Below are positions 49,067 to 61,483 of a DNA stretch of 64,000 nucleotides, in pieces. The notes below the pieces were generated by a model. It was not told the origin of the DNA. It was given only the letters and a program-made list of their open reading frames with translations, and did not search any database. The position numbers were made by a program, and so were the translations under genes. Positions within the stretch are counted from its first letter, which is position 1. Each line of letters begins with the position of its first letter. The stretch lies in the NCBI GenBank assembly GCA_003339415.1, contig PDHQ01000048.1, forward strand, positions 62,001-126,000, written 5' to 3'. This DNA comes from Ophiocordyceps camponoti-saundersi (nom. inval.) (Eukaryota; Ascomycota; Sordariomycetes; Hypocreales; Ophiocordycipitaceae).

Positions 49067-50418
49067 ATGAACTACGGTGCGTCCGGACTGTCCTTCCTCC
49101 CGTTGAGAGATAGGAAAGGTCGAGCGTCTCACCGGCGAGGCGATTACAGACTGGATCCTCGATGGCGGCTATCTCCCCCATGCTGTCATTCGTGTCGGCA
49201 TCCGCAGACAACTTCGCGAACGGCTCTCTTCCATCCAGGCAGCGAGCTTTACCGAGGCGCTCGAGTCGAAAATGGCGTTTATTGAAAAGCTACGGCGGCA
49301 GCCCATTGCCATAGAGACGGACAAGGCGAATGAGCAGCACTACGAGGTCGGCACCGGCTTCCTGGCCGCATGTCTGGGCCCGCGCATGAAATACTCGGCT
49401 TGTCTGTATCCTAACGGTAACGAGACCCTGGAACAGGCTGAAGAAGCCATGCTGCAATTGTACCTGGATAGAGCCGAGCTCAGGGACGGCATGACGATAC
49501 TCGACCTCGGGTAAGTCGACGACCTACGTCTTTTATTTTCCAGATTGGGGTGAAAAGAAGCAGTAGACGCGGCTGTCTTTGACTAGAGTAATTGCTTACG
49601 GTCTCCCAGATGCGGCTGGGGATCTGGGGCTTTATACTTTGCCGAGAAATTGTCTAACGCTCGCATCACTGCCTTTTCCAACTCGCGGACACAGAAGCAG
49701 CATATCGATGCCGAGGCCCAGAAACGGGGTCTGAAGAACGTCTCTGTAGTAACGGGAAACGTTGTCGATCATGAGTTTGATCAGGAGAAGTTTGATAGGG
49801 TCGTGTCTATCGAGGCAAGCGATTCTCCCGCTCCTCATCACTTTGTCCCATCTGTGACTGCAACCTTGCGCTGACTCTTGGAAATCATTTTCTTCACGAG
49901 CAGCTCTTCGAGCATATGAAAAATTACGAGCTGCTCATGGCTAAAATGTCAAGGGCACTGAAGCCCGGCGGGAAGCTCTTTGTACACATGTTCGCCCACC
50001 GGACAACTCCCTATGACTACGAAGAAGGCTGGATGACGACGCACTTCTTCTCCGGCGGAACCATGCCGGCAGCCGATCTATTGCTCTATTTTCAGGAGCA
50101 TTTACAGGTTGAGCGTCAGTGGTGGGTTAACGGGATGCACTACTCCCGCACATGCGAGGTTTGCGCTATCCCCTGGCGAACACCTTCGATATAACTGAGC
50201 ACTGACTTGAACGGCGCCAGGATTGGCTATCTTCCATGATGGCCAAAAAAAGGCAACTGATGCCGCATCTAATCGAGACATATGGAGACGAAAAGGCGCT
50301 TACATGGTATAATCGATGGCTGGTTTTTTATATGGCTTGCTCGGAGCTGTTTGCGTACGAAGGCGGAGACACATGGGGCTTGGTGCACAGTCTCTTTGTC
50401 AAGTGTACCGATGCGTAA
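49067..50418 (+). CDS. CFA-synthase/coclaurine-N-methyltransferase-like SAM methyltransferase
   Basis: Class I methyltransferase of the cyclopropane-fatty-acid synthase (CmaS) superfamily, nearest in recalled pattern to the coclaurine N-methyltransferase-like subgroup. Exons: 49067-49076 (weak), 49114-49510, 49610-49814, 49904-50158 and 50221-50418, giving 354 aa. Landmarks: [18 protein letters not shown] near 24-41, HYEVGTGF (79-86), KYSACLYP (96-103), AdoMet motif I LDLGCGWGSG (133-142), [52 protein letters not shown], and AYEGGDTWG near the end. The intron after 49814 uses a GC donor (GAG|GCAAGC) with a CTGAC branch-like site and CAG acceptor; joining there restores [14 protein letters not shown]. 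The first exon needs a 37-bp intron, very short for fungi, so the true start is uncertain; coding from 49119 on is solid. The acceptor substrate is unknown. Confidence 0.85.
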
Positions 50419-51170
50419 CTCAAATTTATGGAAAAAGATGATGGCGGACTTGCCATGCCACGACGCGGTCCAGCATGCGGTAGTCCTAACTTCGAAGGTC
50501 GTAATCGAAGCCTCAGTGCTCCCATGGATGTCTCCAACCAAGCAAGACGGGACCTGTCCGCAAGTCAGCGTGAAAACATGATCAAGCAGATGAGACTCCA
50601 AGTCGCATAGCTGCCATACCATCCTTCTTCGCCCTATACATAACCTGCCCTAAGTTAGTGATCTACTATCGAGTTCCCTCCCAGAGCCGACCTGGACAGC
50701 CAAGTCGAGCCAATTAATAGAGTGCTCTTACCCAGAACCACATGCCGGCCCCGAGCGCCGTCGCCGTTAAACGGTATATCGGGGCCACATGAGGTACGGG
50801 GGGCTTAGGCGGGCCCATAGCGGAAAGCGCGCTCGCAGGAAGCTTCGGGCGCCAGACTACCTAGACTTGATTGCACGTTCCAAAAGACGGCTTTCTGACA
50901 GCAGTTCAGTTCCTTTGCGAAGGCCTCCTCGTGGTGATAAAACTCACTGGGCGCAGTTGTTGCTATCGGTGTCTACTCTCGATTGCCTAGGTAGAAACCT
51001 ATGCAGGTAGGTAGGTATTGCACCACATAGGTTATCTCGGATCGGGCTATATTATGCTAATGCTAAGTCTGACTATAGTGGCCCCTCTATACTAATTTAG
51101 TGTGGCTGATATACGGACCTAACCGGGCTTAAGCCATCAGTTGGTCGTAGCCTGGACTATAATGTATAAT
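50419..51170. other. Downstream spacer to the second RIP block
   Basis: Normal-GC sequence with short open frames that show no recognisable protein. It holds a hairpin at 50747-50786 (GGCCCCGA pairing with TCGGGGCC around an inner CCGTTAAACGG) and a TAGG tract at 51005-51017. GC falls abruptly after about 51190. Confidence 0.5.
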
Positions 51171-51695
51171 ATATAATACCGCCCCTAAGGCTAGGCAGGC
51201 TAAAGAATAATTATTATAATATTATTTTATAGTATTTTATTAAGCTTATTATTATAATTATTTAACGCTTGAATTATTATATAATAAGCCTTTTTATAAA
51301 AAATATAATAAACTTAGCTATTAAGGTGCGGGTTTTTTAATTATTTATAAATAATATATTAAAATAAATATAAAGCTAAAAGTCTTTACTATATACTGCC
51401 TTACTAAGCGTAATACTAAAAGAAGGTATATTATATAAATAGTAAAATAAGTATAAGTTAGATAAAAATTTACTTTTAATAGCTTCTTTACACTATAAAT
51501 AATATTAAGGTAACTACTTAAAGCTAGCTAATTAAAGCTACTTATATATTTTTATTATATTATAAGCTTTATTACTATTTTAGCCTTTTTTAATTATAAA
51601 GAATTATATATTTTATTAGCTATAATATTTTTATAAGCTTTAAATTATTAATATTAAAATAATTAAAAATCTTATAAGTAAAAAATGTTTAATAT
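51171..51695. other. AT-rich RIP-type sequence, nothing identified
   Basis: 0.5 kb. A patch near 51323-51345 (AAGGTGCGGGTTTTTTAAT) resembles 10143-10160 in the first gypsy element, suggesting a small gypsy remnant. Confidence 0.4.
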
Positions 51696-54600
51696 TATTA
51701 AGGTTTTATATAAGTAATAACTAAAGTAAGCTAAAATAAAATTATAATTAAAGATATTAAGAAAAAAAAAAGCCCCCCTCCTAAGCTAACTATATACTTA
51801 TATAATAACTAAGCGCTATTAGGAAGACCTAAATATAGTTACTATAAACCCTCTTATATAGCTATAATTAGTTATAAACTAATCTTTTATATAACTTTCT
51901 CTTTAGACTAGCTAAGGGAGTAAAAGCGTAAAGCGGAATAAATTAATACTTATTACGCTAGCGTAAAGCTTTATATAATCCTTAATAATTCTTTTAATAG
52001 CTTTTATAAAAAAAAACTAGAATAATAAAAAGTTTTATATAAATTAAAAAATTAAACTTTAATCTTTATAAAGAAAATTTTAATAAGCTTAGAATTATAA
52101 TATTACTTAAAATAAGAAAAAATAAACTTATATATTAATAATAAAAACTTACTTTAATAATTAATATATTAAATTAAAAAAGATTATAATAATTATAAAA
52201 AGCTTAAAAACTAATATATTATAATAAATAATAAAGCTAGCTAAATATATATTATTATATACTATTAATATTAGTTTATAAGCTAAAATATAATATAATT
52301 TATATATTTATTAATAAACTTAGAAGCTTAAAATTAATATACTTTATTTATATATAAAGTAATATAATAAAGCTAAAAATTACCTAACTTATAATATTTA
52401 ATATATATATACCTTTTTTTATTTATTATCCTTTTAATTAAAATATTTTAAATTTACTTTTAATAACGCCGCTTTATTTTTAATAAGCCTTAACTTTAAT
52501 ACCTTTATTTACTTATAAAGCTTTAAATAATTACGCTTAAAGTTACTAGCTTAATTATATTAATAATAATATTATTACAAAAAACTACCTAGAATATAAA
52601 AAGTTATAAATATAATATTTATTAAATTAGCTATAAGGGGAGGCGATAAATTAATTAGTTTATTAAGGATATTTTTAATATTAAATATTTTATTAAAATT
52701 TCGAAGATAGCTAATAAAGGCTATATATATTATAAGCTAGTTTTTTAAATTAAGGTACTCTTATAGCTTTTTATATAGCGTAAATAAAAGTAGAATAATT
52801 TTAATATAGTTAAACTAATATAATAGTTTAGCTTTTAAAAAGGTATATTCTTACTTTATAATATATTTTTTAAAAAGCTTAAATAGCTTTTAATATATCT
52901 TAATTAAGGAAAAGCTTATATAGCGCTTTTTATAACTTTTCCTAAGAAGCTTAAAAATATATACTAAAAAAGTATTAAGCTAAAATAAAAAAATTATAAC
53001 TAAAATAATATATAAAAAATATTTATTTCTTATATTAAAATAAAAAAAAATAAAACTAAGCTTTAAGCTTCTTAACTATAGTTTTATTTATTATAAGCCT
53101 TATATATATAATAGCTAGTAAAGGATTAAAGCTAAAATAAGCTATAAATAGCTTTAATATAAGTAAAATTTAATAGCGTTTTATATTAAGATTTTACTTA
53201 AAAATTTAATTAATAGTAAAAAGAGCTTTAATTAATATAAAAGTTTTATAAGAATAATTATTATATAATAATAATATTTATATAATAATATACCTTATAT
53301 AGCTTAAAACTATCTTATATATATTCTAAAAAGGGGAAAAACTAGAGAACTTAGAGTAAAACCCTCCCTTTAAGCGTTACCTTATCTTTAAATTAAACCT
53401 TACTTATACCTAGCACTTTATATATTTAATAAGTTAAGTATTAACTAATAATTTAAAAGCTGATATTTCCCTTAAAATAGACTTTATAATAGTAAAAATA
53501 TATATAAACTAAGTTAAATATAAAATTTATATAGCTTACTTATCCTCCTAGCTATTATTATTATTATAAACTAAATTCTTATATTTAATTAAAATAATTT
53601 TAATAATTTAATTAATTAAGGCCTTATTAGCATAACTTAGGTATATATAAAAGTTTTACTATTTTATAATAAACTTTATAATAGCTAGTTTTAAAAGATA
53701 GCTAGATTATTATAATAAAGCTATAAATAAGTATAAAGTTAGAGTTAAAAAAGGGGGTATTATTATATTTACTTTTTAGCGTTTTTACCCTAGCTATTAT
53801 TAATTTCTAATTAGCGCTAAAAGGGAAAAAAAATAATATATATAAAAGACTAATTTATAAACTTTTAAGGTTAGGTAATATATAAATCTTTTATTTAATT
53901 TTATATTATTCTTATTTTAAAATAAAATTAACTTTATTTAAAGTAAAATTTTTAATAAAAAAAATAATAATATAATCTTTTCTTATAAGCTATAAAATAA
54001 GTAAACTTACTTTTTATATATAAAATAGTAAAATATTTATTATATTATAGCTTTATTATATAATATTTAGTAATATATTTAAATTAATAATATTTAAAAT
54101 ATTATTAAAGTTAGATTTTTAATATATATAATTTAATATTAAAACTCTTTACTTATATTATTATATTTTTATTATAAATTTAATTTATATTCGCTACGCT
54201 ATTAATAATAACTATTAGAAAACTTTATTAAATTTTAGAATAATATTTTCTTATATATAATTATATTATTAAAACTTTATTTAATAACTTAATCTTTTTT
54301 TAAAAAGCTTTCTTATTACCTTATTTTAAAGCTTATATTAGTATATTTTTTATAATAAGAGTATAACCTCTACTAATTAAATATATCTTTTCTTTAAAAG
54401 CGGTATAAAGCTATTTTAAATTAAACCGGAGTTTATAAATAATATCTTAAAATATTATTATAATATTATTATTAAGTAGTTTCCTTATTATAAAAGCTTA
54501 GCTTTACTTATAAAATTTATAATTAATATTTAGTATAATTATTTTAAGGCCTTAAATTTAAAATAAAGTAGCTATAAAGTTAAAATAAATTATAAGCTAT

Positions 54601-55308
54601 TACTTATATTATTTAAAAATTTACTTTTTAATAGTTTTTTCTAATATTTTAGCTATAATTATAGCTTATATTAAAGAAATTCCGCTCCTATTAAAGTTAT
54701 AAAAAAAGGAAATTATAGCTATAGTAGCTAAGAAAATATTATTAACTAATAAAGTTAAAATAAAAAAGCGCCTCCTTAAACTTTTTTAAACTTTATTATT
54801 TATTTAATACTTATTTATATAAAAATAATTTTTTTTAAAAATAATTTTATTTATATTTACTTTAGCTTTTAATAAAATAATAAATATAATAAACTTTTAA
54901 ATTTAAGATTATTATAATTTAAAGTAAAGTTATATTTTAAGTAAAAAATTTTTATAGTTACGATTTACTTATATAATATCGCCCTCCTCTCCGGAGTTAC
55001 TTTAAGTATAGCTAGCTATCGCTATAAAATAATAAAGGGAGCGGAGTCTACTTATAATATAAGAATAAAAAGTCTATATCCGCGTCGCTATAAGCGCGGA
55101 GTTTATAAAATATATAAAAGTTAGATAATTATTAAAATAAGCTAAAGTAAAGTTATAATTTAAGCTATTAAGGGAAAAAAGAAAAAAAAGGCTTTTTTTA
55201 AGCTAACTATATACTTTATATAATAACTAAGTGCTATTAAAAAAACTTAAATATAATTATTATAAACTTTTTTATATAATTATAGTTAGTTATAAGTTAT
55301 TTTTTATA
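51696..55308 (-). mobile_element. Family A non-autonomous LTR element, copy 2, interrupted
   Basis: Left LTR 51696-51891. The interior 51892-53235 matches 18584-19939 of copy 1. The right LTR is split into 53236-53263 and 55135-55308 by the family C element. The flanking 5-bp duplication AATAT is at 51691-51695 and 55309-55313. It is more RIP-degraded than copy 1. Minus strand is assigned by analogy with copy 1. Confidence 0.82.
53264..55124 (+). mobile_element. Family C element, copy 2 (1.86 kb, complete)
   Basis: 1861 bp inserted in the right LTR of the family A element, flanked by the 10-bp duplication ATAATTATTA (53254-53263 and 55125-55134). It begins TATAATAATAATATT and ends TATATAAAAGTTAG. 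No LTRs, no terminal inverted repeats and no readable protein were seen. GC-bearing patches near 54960-55110 (CTCTCCGGAG, CCGCGTCGC) persist. Class not established. Strand is relative to the other copies. Confidence 0.75.
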
Positions 55309-55313
55309 AATAT

Positions 55314-58300
55314 ATATATATTATCTTAGCTATATAATTCTAATTAAACTTAAAGCTAAGAAACTTATTATACTTTTTAAATACTTTACTTTATATAATT
55401 TATTTAAATAAATAGCTTTTTTATTAATTTATATTTTTATAAATATTATTTAAAAAATATTATTAATATATAAAATAAAAATATTATTATTAATATAATA
55501 ATATAAGTTTAGTTTAATATTAAGTTATTTAAAATTATAACTTATAAGAATTTTAATAATATATTTAAACTATTAATAAAATAAAGTATAATAATTATAT
55601 TATTATTATTATTTATACGCTAAGGGCCTTTATAATATTTAAAGCTTTTATAATATATTAAATAAGAAAAATCCTTTAAAATAAAGTAAAACCCCTTAAC
55701 TATAAAAAAAACTTACTATACGCTTATATAAAAATATAATAGTAAGCTAGTAGCTAATAATAATATAATATAATAAGCTTATTATTTAAAGGTAATCTTA
55801 GATAATAAAAGAAAATAAGGTAAGAAGGGGAGTATAGAGAAAAGAAAATCTATAAAATATAAAGCGAAAAGAGCGGGGCGGTATAATATAGCGCGAGGCG
55901 GTATAAGGCGGTATAAGGCGGTATAAGGTAATATAAGATAAGGCGGTATAATGCGGGTTAAAGGAAGGAAACTCTAAGGGGGGGTAAGGTAAAATAGCGA
56001 GGTAGCCGCTTTATTATTTATTAGTAATTAAAAAAGGGAGGCTATATTTTTTCTTTTTACCTTTTTTTTTTCTTTTTTTTTCTTTTTTCTTATTATTTTT
56101 TAAAAAAGGTATATTTCTAACCCCTTTCCTTAACTTTTTCTTTTAACTTTTATAATAAAAAGAAGGTAATATAAGTTATATAGCTATATTAATAAAATAA
56201 TAATAATAAATATATTTAAAATTATTTATAATAAGCTTTATAGCTTTCCTTATATTATATATATAGCTTAGCTAATTAATTATAAAATCTTATATTAGAA
56301 ATAATAAGGTAAATTATATTATATAGCGCTAGCTATATATAAAGCTAATAAAATATATAAGCGGATAATTAGTTAATTAATTTAATTTTATTAAAGCTTA
56401 GTATAAATATTAAAAAGTAAATAAAGCTAAAAGTTAAGAATAAAGTTAAATCTTAGAATATTAACTAAGTTATAAATATATTTAGAGAAATTATATATTA
56501 TTATAATAAAAGCAGCGCGGTATATTAGTAAAAAAAATAGCTAAATAGCTTATTAATAAGTAAAAGTAGAGTAAATTAAAGTTTTAAATATAGCTAATAA
56601 TAAATAGTAGGAAAAATTTAAGTTAACTTATATAATATATAAAGGCGGAAAAAAATATTAAAGATTTAATTTAATATAATAATAATAACGTATTAAGTAA
56701 ACGCTTTAATAAGGTTAGCTACTTTAGCGGCCGCTCCTAATATTACTTTTACTACTATAATTATTAATATTCCTCCCTAAAAGTTTTATATATTAATATT
56801 AATTTACTTTAAAATATTAAATAGATAAATAATTATTAATATAAGCAGATCGGGAGGTAAAGAGGGGGGCGGAGCGATAATAATAATAGCGGCGGTAATA
56901 AAGATAATAGTTAGATTATAAATAGAGGTAATAATAATAATAAATATAAAGGAGAAAGTAGAGGCGGTAATAGGGGGCGCGAGGATAAAGGCGCTAGCTT
57001 AAATAATAATAGCTATAATAATAATAAAAATTTATAATAAAAGTAAAAAAAGTAATAAGAATAATAAAAATAATATTTATAATAATAATAATAATTATTA
57101 TTATTATTATTATTTAAAAAGACTTTATTATAAAATTCTTATAAAAGTTTTAATTAAAGATATACTTAAAAATATAAGATTTTTAATTTATTATATATAA
57201 TATAATATATAATCTTAATTAGATATAAAATAATATTAATTAAAAAAATAATAAATTATATTAAAGTTAACTAGTTTAAATATATATTAAAAAATATAAT
57301 TAAAATCTAATATATTTTTAAGTTAAATTTATTAAAATAAAAGCTAAAGCTAAAAATAAAGCTAAAAGTAAAAAATAAAATAATAGCCTAAATACTAATT
57401 TTTATTATATTAATATTAAGAAGTAAATTAAAGTAAGTAATAATTAGAGAAGATAAAAAGGGGGTATAAAGTTAAGGGGGTAAGTAAAGCGGAGAAGGTA
57501 AGTAATATAAAAAAAGATAAAAGAATAATAAAGGAGATAAAGGCAGGGGAAGCGGTAAAAAAAGGTTAGAGCTTAAGCTAAACCTTATTTAAATATTAAA
57601 ATTATCTCTTATAAAGTTTATATTAATAATATTAAAGCGTATAATAGAGAGAGATAATAATAGCTTAAAAAATAAGCTTATAAAAGTTAAAAATATTAAT
57701 AAGCGTAAATAATAAAGCGGAGGGCGGGGCGGGAAAAAAAGTAAAAAAGCTAAGTAAGCTAAGCGAGGCTAAGTAAAATAAGGAGCGGAGTAAAAAATAA
57801 GGTATAAGGTAAATAAATAGTAATAATTATATAATAAAAATATTAAAAACTACCCCTAATATTTAAACCTTATATTTAAATATTTTAATATATTAAAATT
57901 TTATAAAATAATATTAAAAAGTTAAATTAATAAAAGTATTATAAGCGGATAAATTATAAAGCGAAAACGCTTATAATAGCCTTATAATTAAAAGCTTTAT
58001 TAAAATCTTTATAATCTTAAATTAAACTTATAAAAAATATAAATAAAAGTATTTTTTATAAATAGTTAGTTTATAATATAAAGTAAAGTAAACTATTATT
58101 TTATCTTTTTTACTATTATAAAAGTAATAAAAAGTTATAATTATAAGAATATTATAAATATAAAGAAACTTATTAAGGCTAATTTTATTATTATAAAGCT
58201 AAGTTAAAGCGCTATTAAGGAATTTTAGAAAACTTTAATAAATTTATAAAGCGTTATTAAGTTTTAATTAAGACGGTTTATTAGTAAATATTTAAAAAAT

Positions 58301-58554
58301 TAGCTATATTTTTAAAATTTTCCTTTTTTAAAGTTTTAGCAAAGTTATTATTCTTCGTAAAAATAAGCTTTTAAAGTTTTAAAAGACTAAAAAGAGATAT
58401 TTAAAATCTATACTTAAGTAATAAAAGAGGATTAAAAGGATTTAATAGGGATATAAGTAAAACGGGGCTAAATTTTATCTTATTAGTAAAGGTATATAAT
58501 AATTCTCTTAAAGTGGAGTAAATAATAGCTATAAGTTTTTTATTATAAAAAACC
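55314..58554. other. AT-rich block with tandem and low-complexity patches
   Basis: 3.2 kb without a recognisable gene. Contents: a 10-bp tandem repeat at 55896-55950, pyrimidine runs (56046-56100), GC-bearing trinucleotide-rich sequence (56850-57110, GCGGCGGTAATAA and AAT/ATT runs) and a purine-rich patch (57450-57560). It may be one degraded element; the boundaries were not found. Confidence 0.5.
55896..55950. repeat. 10-bp minisatellite, AGGCGGTATA unit
   Basis: Five to six units of AGGCGGTATA. The fourth and fifth carry A for G/C changes, and the last is intact. Confidence 0.85.
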
Positions 58555-58810
58555 GAAACTATTTAGAACTTAGATAAAATATATAATAAAAAAGTATAAG
58601 TATAACGTGCTTAAAACTAGTATAATTTTAAATAAATTATATCGATCTAGCCTCCTTATATAATAACTTTAGCTTATAAGCTAGCTAAATATATTAAGTA
58701 AAAGGTTTTCCCCTAAGTATTTTAATTTTTCCTCTTTATTAAATAATTATATACTTAGATACTTATATACTTATATAAGTTATTAAAATAATATAATATA
58801 TATATATATA
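58555..58810 (+). mobile_element. 3' fragment of the SINE-like element
   Basis: About 256 bp matching the last 258 bp of 61402-62009 (landmarks TTTAGAACTTAGATAA, TTATAAGCTAGC, TTTTCCTCTTTATTAAA and a terminal TA run), but AT-converted. The tRNA-like head and hairpin region are not recognisable upstream. Confidence 0.65.
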
Positions 58811-59418
58811 TATATACTAAGCTAGCTATTAAGTATAATAGAGAAAATAAGATAAGCTAGCTTCTAATTATAAGATTATAAGTTAGCTATTATAAAAAGT
58901 ATAAATATAAGTAAGAGTTTTTTAAAAATTAAAATAATAATTATAAAAAAATCTAAATTATTACCTAAAAGAATATTAAGCTAATTATATTACTAAAAGC
59001 TTAAAAGTAATCTTTTAATATAATCTTAAAAGTATTTACTTTAAAGGATTTTATAGTATTTTTATATATATTAGTAAAATAAAGATTTTTTAATATATAG
59101 TAATTTTTTAATATATAAGGATTTTCTTATAAAATCTAAAAATTTCTAAAAGTATATTTTAATATTAAATCTAGTTAGAAATTTTAATAAAATCCTAAAA
59201 ATTATTATAAAGAAATCTTAAAAAGAAATCCTAATAATTTTCTAAATATAAAAGTAATAGAGTTTTTAAAGGAAATTTAAGTAAAATCTTTAAGAGAAAT
59301 CTTAATAAAATATTATAAAAAGCTAAGTAATTTATAAAAATATTATTATATATCTTATATTAACTTTTTAAGCTAAAAAGAATTATAATAGCTTTATTAA
59401 CTCTTTATATTATTTTAG

Positions 59419-61290
59419 TAACTTTTATATATTTTATAAATTCCGCGCTTATAATAATATAAATACGGACTTTTTATTCTTATATTATAAGTAAACTCCG
59501 CTCCTTTTATTACTTTATAATAATAGCTAGCCGCGCTTAAAGTAATTTCGGGGGGGGAGAGTAACGCTATATAAGTTAATTATAACCGCGAAAATTTTTT
59601 ACTTAAAATATAGCTTTACTTTAAATTATAATTATCTTAAACCTAAAAGTTTATTATACTTATTATCTTATTAGAAGCTAAGGTAAATATTAATAAGATT
59701 ATTTTAAGAGATACTTTTATCTTTATATAAATAATTATTAAATAAATAGCGGAGTTTAAAAAGGTTTAGGAAAGTGCCCCCCTTACTCTAACTTTATCGG
59801 TTAGTAATATCTCCTTAGCTATTATAGCTATAATTTCCTCTCTTTTCTATAGCTTTAAAGGAAGCGGAACTCCTTTAATATAAGCTATAGTTATAGCTAA
59901 AGCGCTAAAAAAAACTATTAAAAAGTAAATTCTTAAATAATATAAATAATAGCTTATAATTTATTTTAATTTTATAGCTATTTTACTTTAAATTTAAAGC
60001 TTTAAGGTAATTATAATAAATATTAATTATAAACTTTATAAAGCTAAGCTTTTATAATAAGAAAATTACTTAATAGCAATATTATAATAATATTTTATAA
60101 TATTATTTATAAGCTTTAGTTTAATTTAAAATAGCTTTATATTATTTTTAAAAAATAGTATACTTAACTAGCGGAGGTTATACTTTTATTATAAAAAAAG
60201 TATTAGCGCGGGCCTTATAATAAGGCGGTAAGGAAGCTTTTTAAAAAAAGATTAAATTATTAAATAAGGTTTTAATAATATAATTATATATAAAAAAATA
60301 TTTATCTAAAACTTAGCGGAGTTTTCTAATAATTATTATTAATAGTATAATAAATATAAATTAAATTTATAATAAAAATATAATAATATAAGCAGAGATT
60401 TTTAACGCTAAATTATATATATTAAAAATTTAATTTCGGTAATATTTTAAATATTATTAATTTAAATATATTATTAAATATTATATAATAAAGCTATAAT
60501 ATAATAAATATTTTACCGCTTTATATATAAAAAGTAAGTTTACTTATTTTATAAATTATAAAAAAAAACTATATTATTATCTTTTTTATTAAAAGTTTTA
60601 TTTTAAGTAAAATTAACTTTATCTTAAAATAAAAGTAATATAAAATTAGGCGAAAGATATATATATTACTTAACTTTAAAAGTTTATAAACCGGAATTTT
60701 ATATATATTACCCCTCCTCCCTCTTTAGCGCTAAATAAAAACTAATAATAGCTAGGGCGAAAACGCTAAAAAGCGAATATAATAATACCCCTTTCTCTAA
60801 CTTTAATTTTATACTTATTTATAATTTTATTATAATAATTTAGCTATTTTTTAAAATTAGCTATTATAAAGTTTATTATAAAATAGTAAAACCTTTATAT
60901 ATTTTTAAATTATACTAATAAGGCCTTAATAGATTAAATTATTAAAGCTACTTTAATTAAATATAAAGATTTAATTAATAATATAAATAATAGCTAGAAA
61001 GATAAGTAAGCTATATAAACTTTATATTAAACTTAGTTTATATATATTTTTATTACTATAGAGTTTATTTTAGGGGAAATATTAGCTTTTAAATTATTAG
61101 TTAATACCTAACTTATTAAATATATAAAATACTAAGTATAGGTAAGGTTTAACCTAAAGCTAAGGTAACGCTTAAAGGGAGGGTTTTACTTTAAGTTTTT
61201 TAATTTTTCCCTCTTTTAAAATATATATAAGATAGTTCTAAGCTATATAAGGTATATTAGTATATAAATTATTAATATTATTATTATTAA
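59419..61290 (-). mobile_element. Family C element, copy 3 (inverted, complete)
   Basis: 1872 bp, reverse complement of 53264-55124, flanked by the 10-bp duplication ATTATTTTAG (59409-59418 and 61291-61300). With copy 2 it forms a large inverted repeat with 4.3 kb between the arms. Confidence 0.78.
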
Positions 61291-61401
61291 ATTATTTTAG
61301 AAATTATTATTATATTTAAAAGCTTTTTTATATTAATTTTAAAAATTATATTTAATTATAAATTAAAAAGTATTATTAGAGACTTATATATAAAAAATTA
61401 A

Positions 61402-61483
61402 GCCCTTCTAGCATAGTAGTTAAGCACCTAGAGATATTAGTCTCTTATAAGAGAGATAGTCGGTTCGAATCCGGCGGAGGGCA
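61402..61483 (+). promoter_or_regulatory. tRNA-like head with Pol III A and B boxes
   Basis: 82 nt. The acceptor-like arms GCCCTTC and GGAGGGC pair over 7 positions (one G-U) and are followed by A at the discriminator position. The T arm GTCGG-TTCGAAT-CCGGC is intact. The A box is TAGCATAGTAG (61409-61419) and the B box GGTTCGAATCC (61462-61472) is a perfect match. The D stem is broken and the anticodon loop would have 6 or 8 bases, so a working tRNA is unlikely. The length and A73 recall a class II (leucine-like) ancestor, which is inference. Confidence 0.7.

Noticed and set aside
48975..49211. A minus-strand frame over the methyltransferase start region
   Set aside because: It is antisense to clearly conserved coding sequence and has no family match.
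50428..50610. A 60-codon frame directly after the methyltransferase stop
   Set aside because: No recognisable family or splice context joins it to the gene. The methyltransferase already ends after its conserved AYEGGDTWG segment.
61402..61483. A functional tRNA-Leu gene
   Set aside because: Both promoter boxes and the T arm are good, but the D stem is broken and the anticodon loop is one base off. The unit is also the head of a longer mobile element with its own target duplication.
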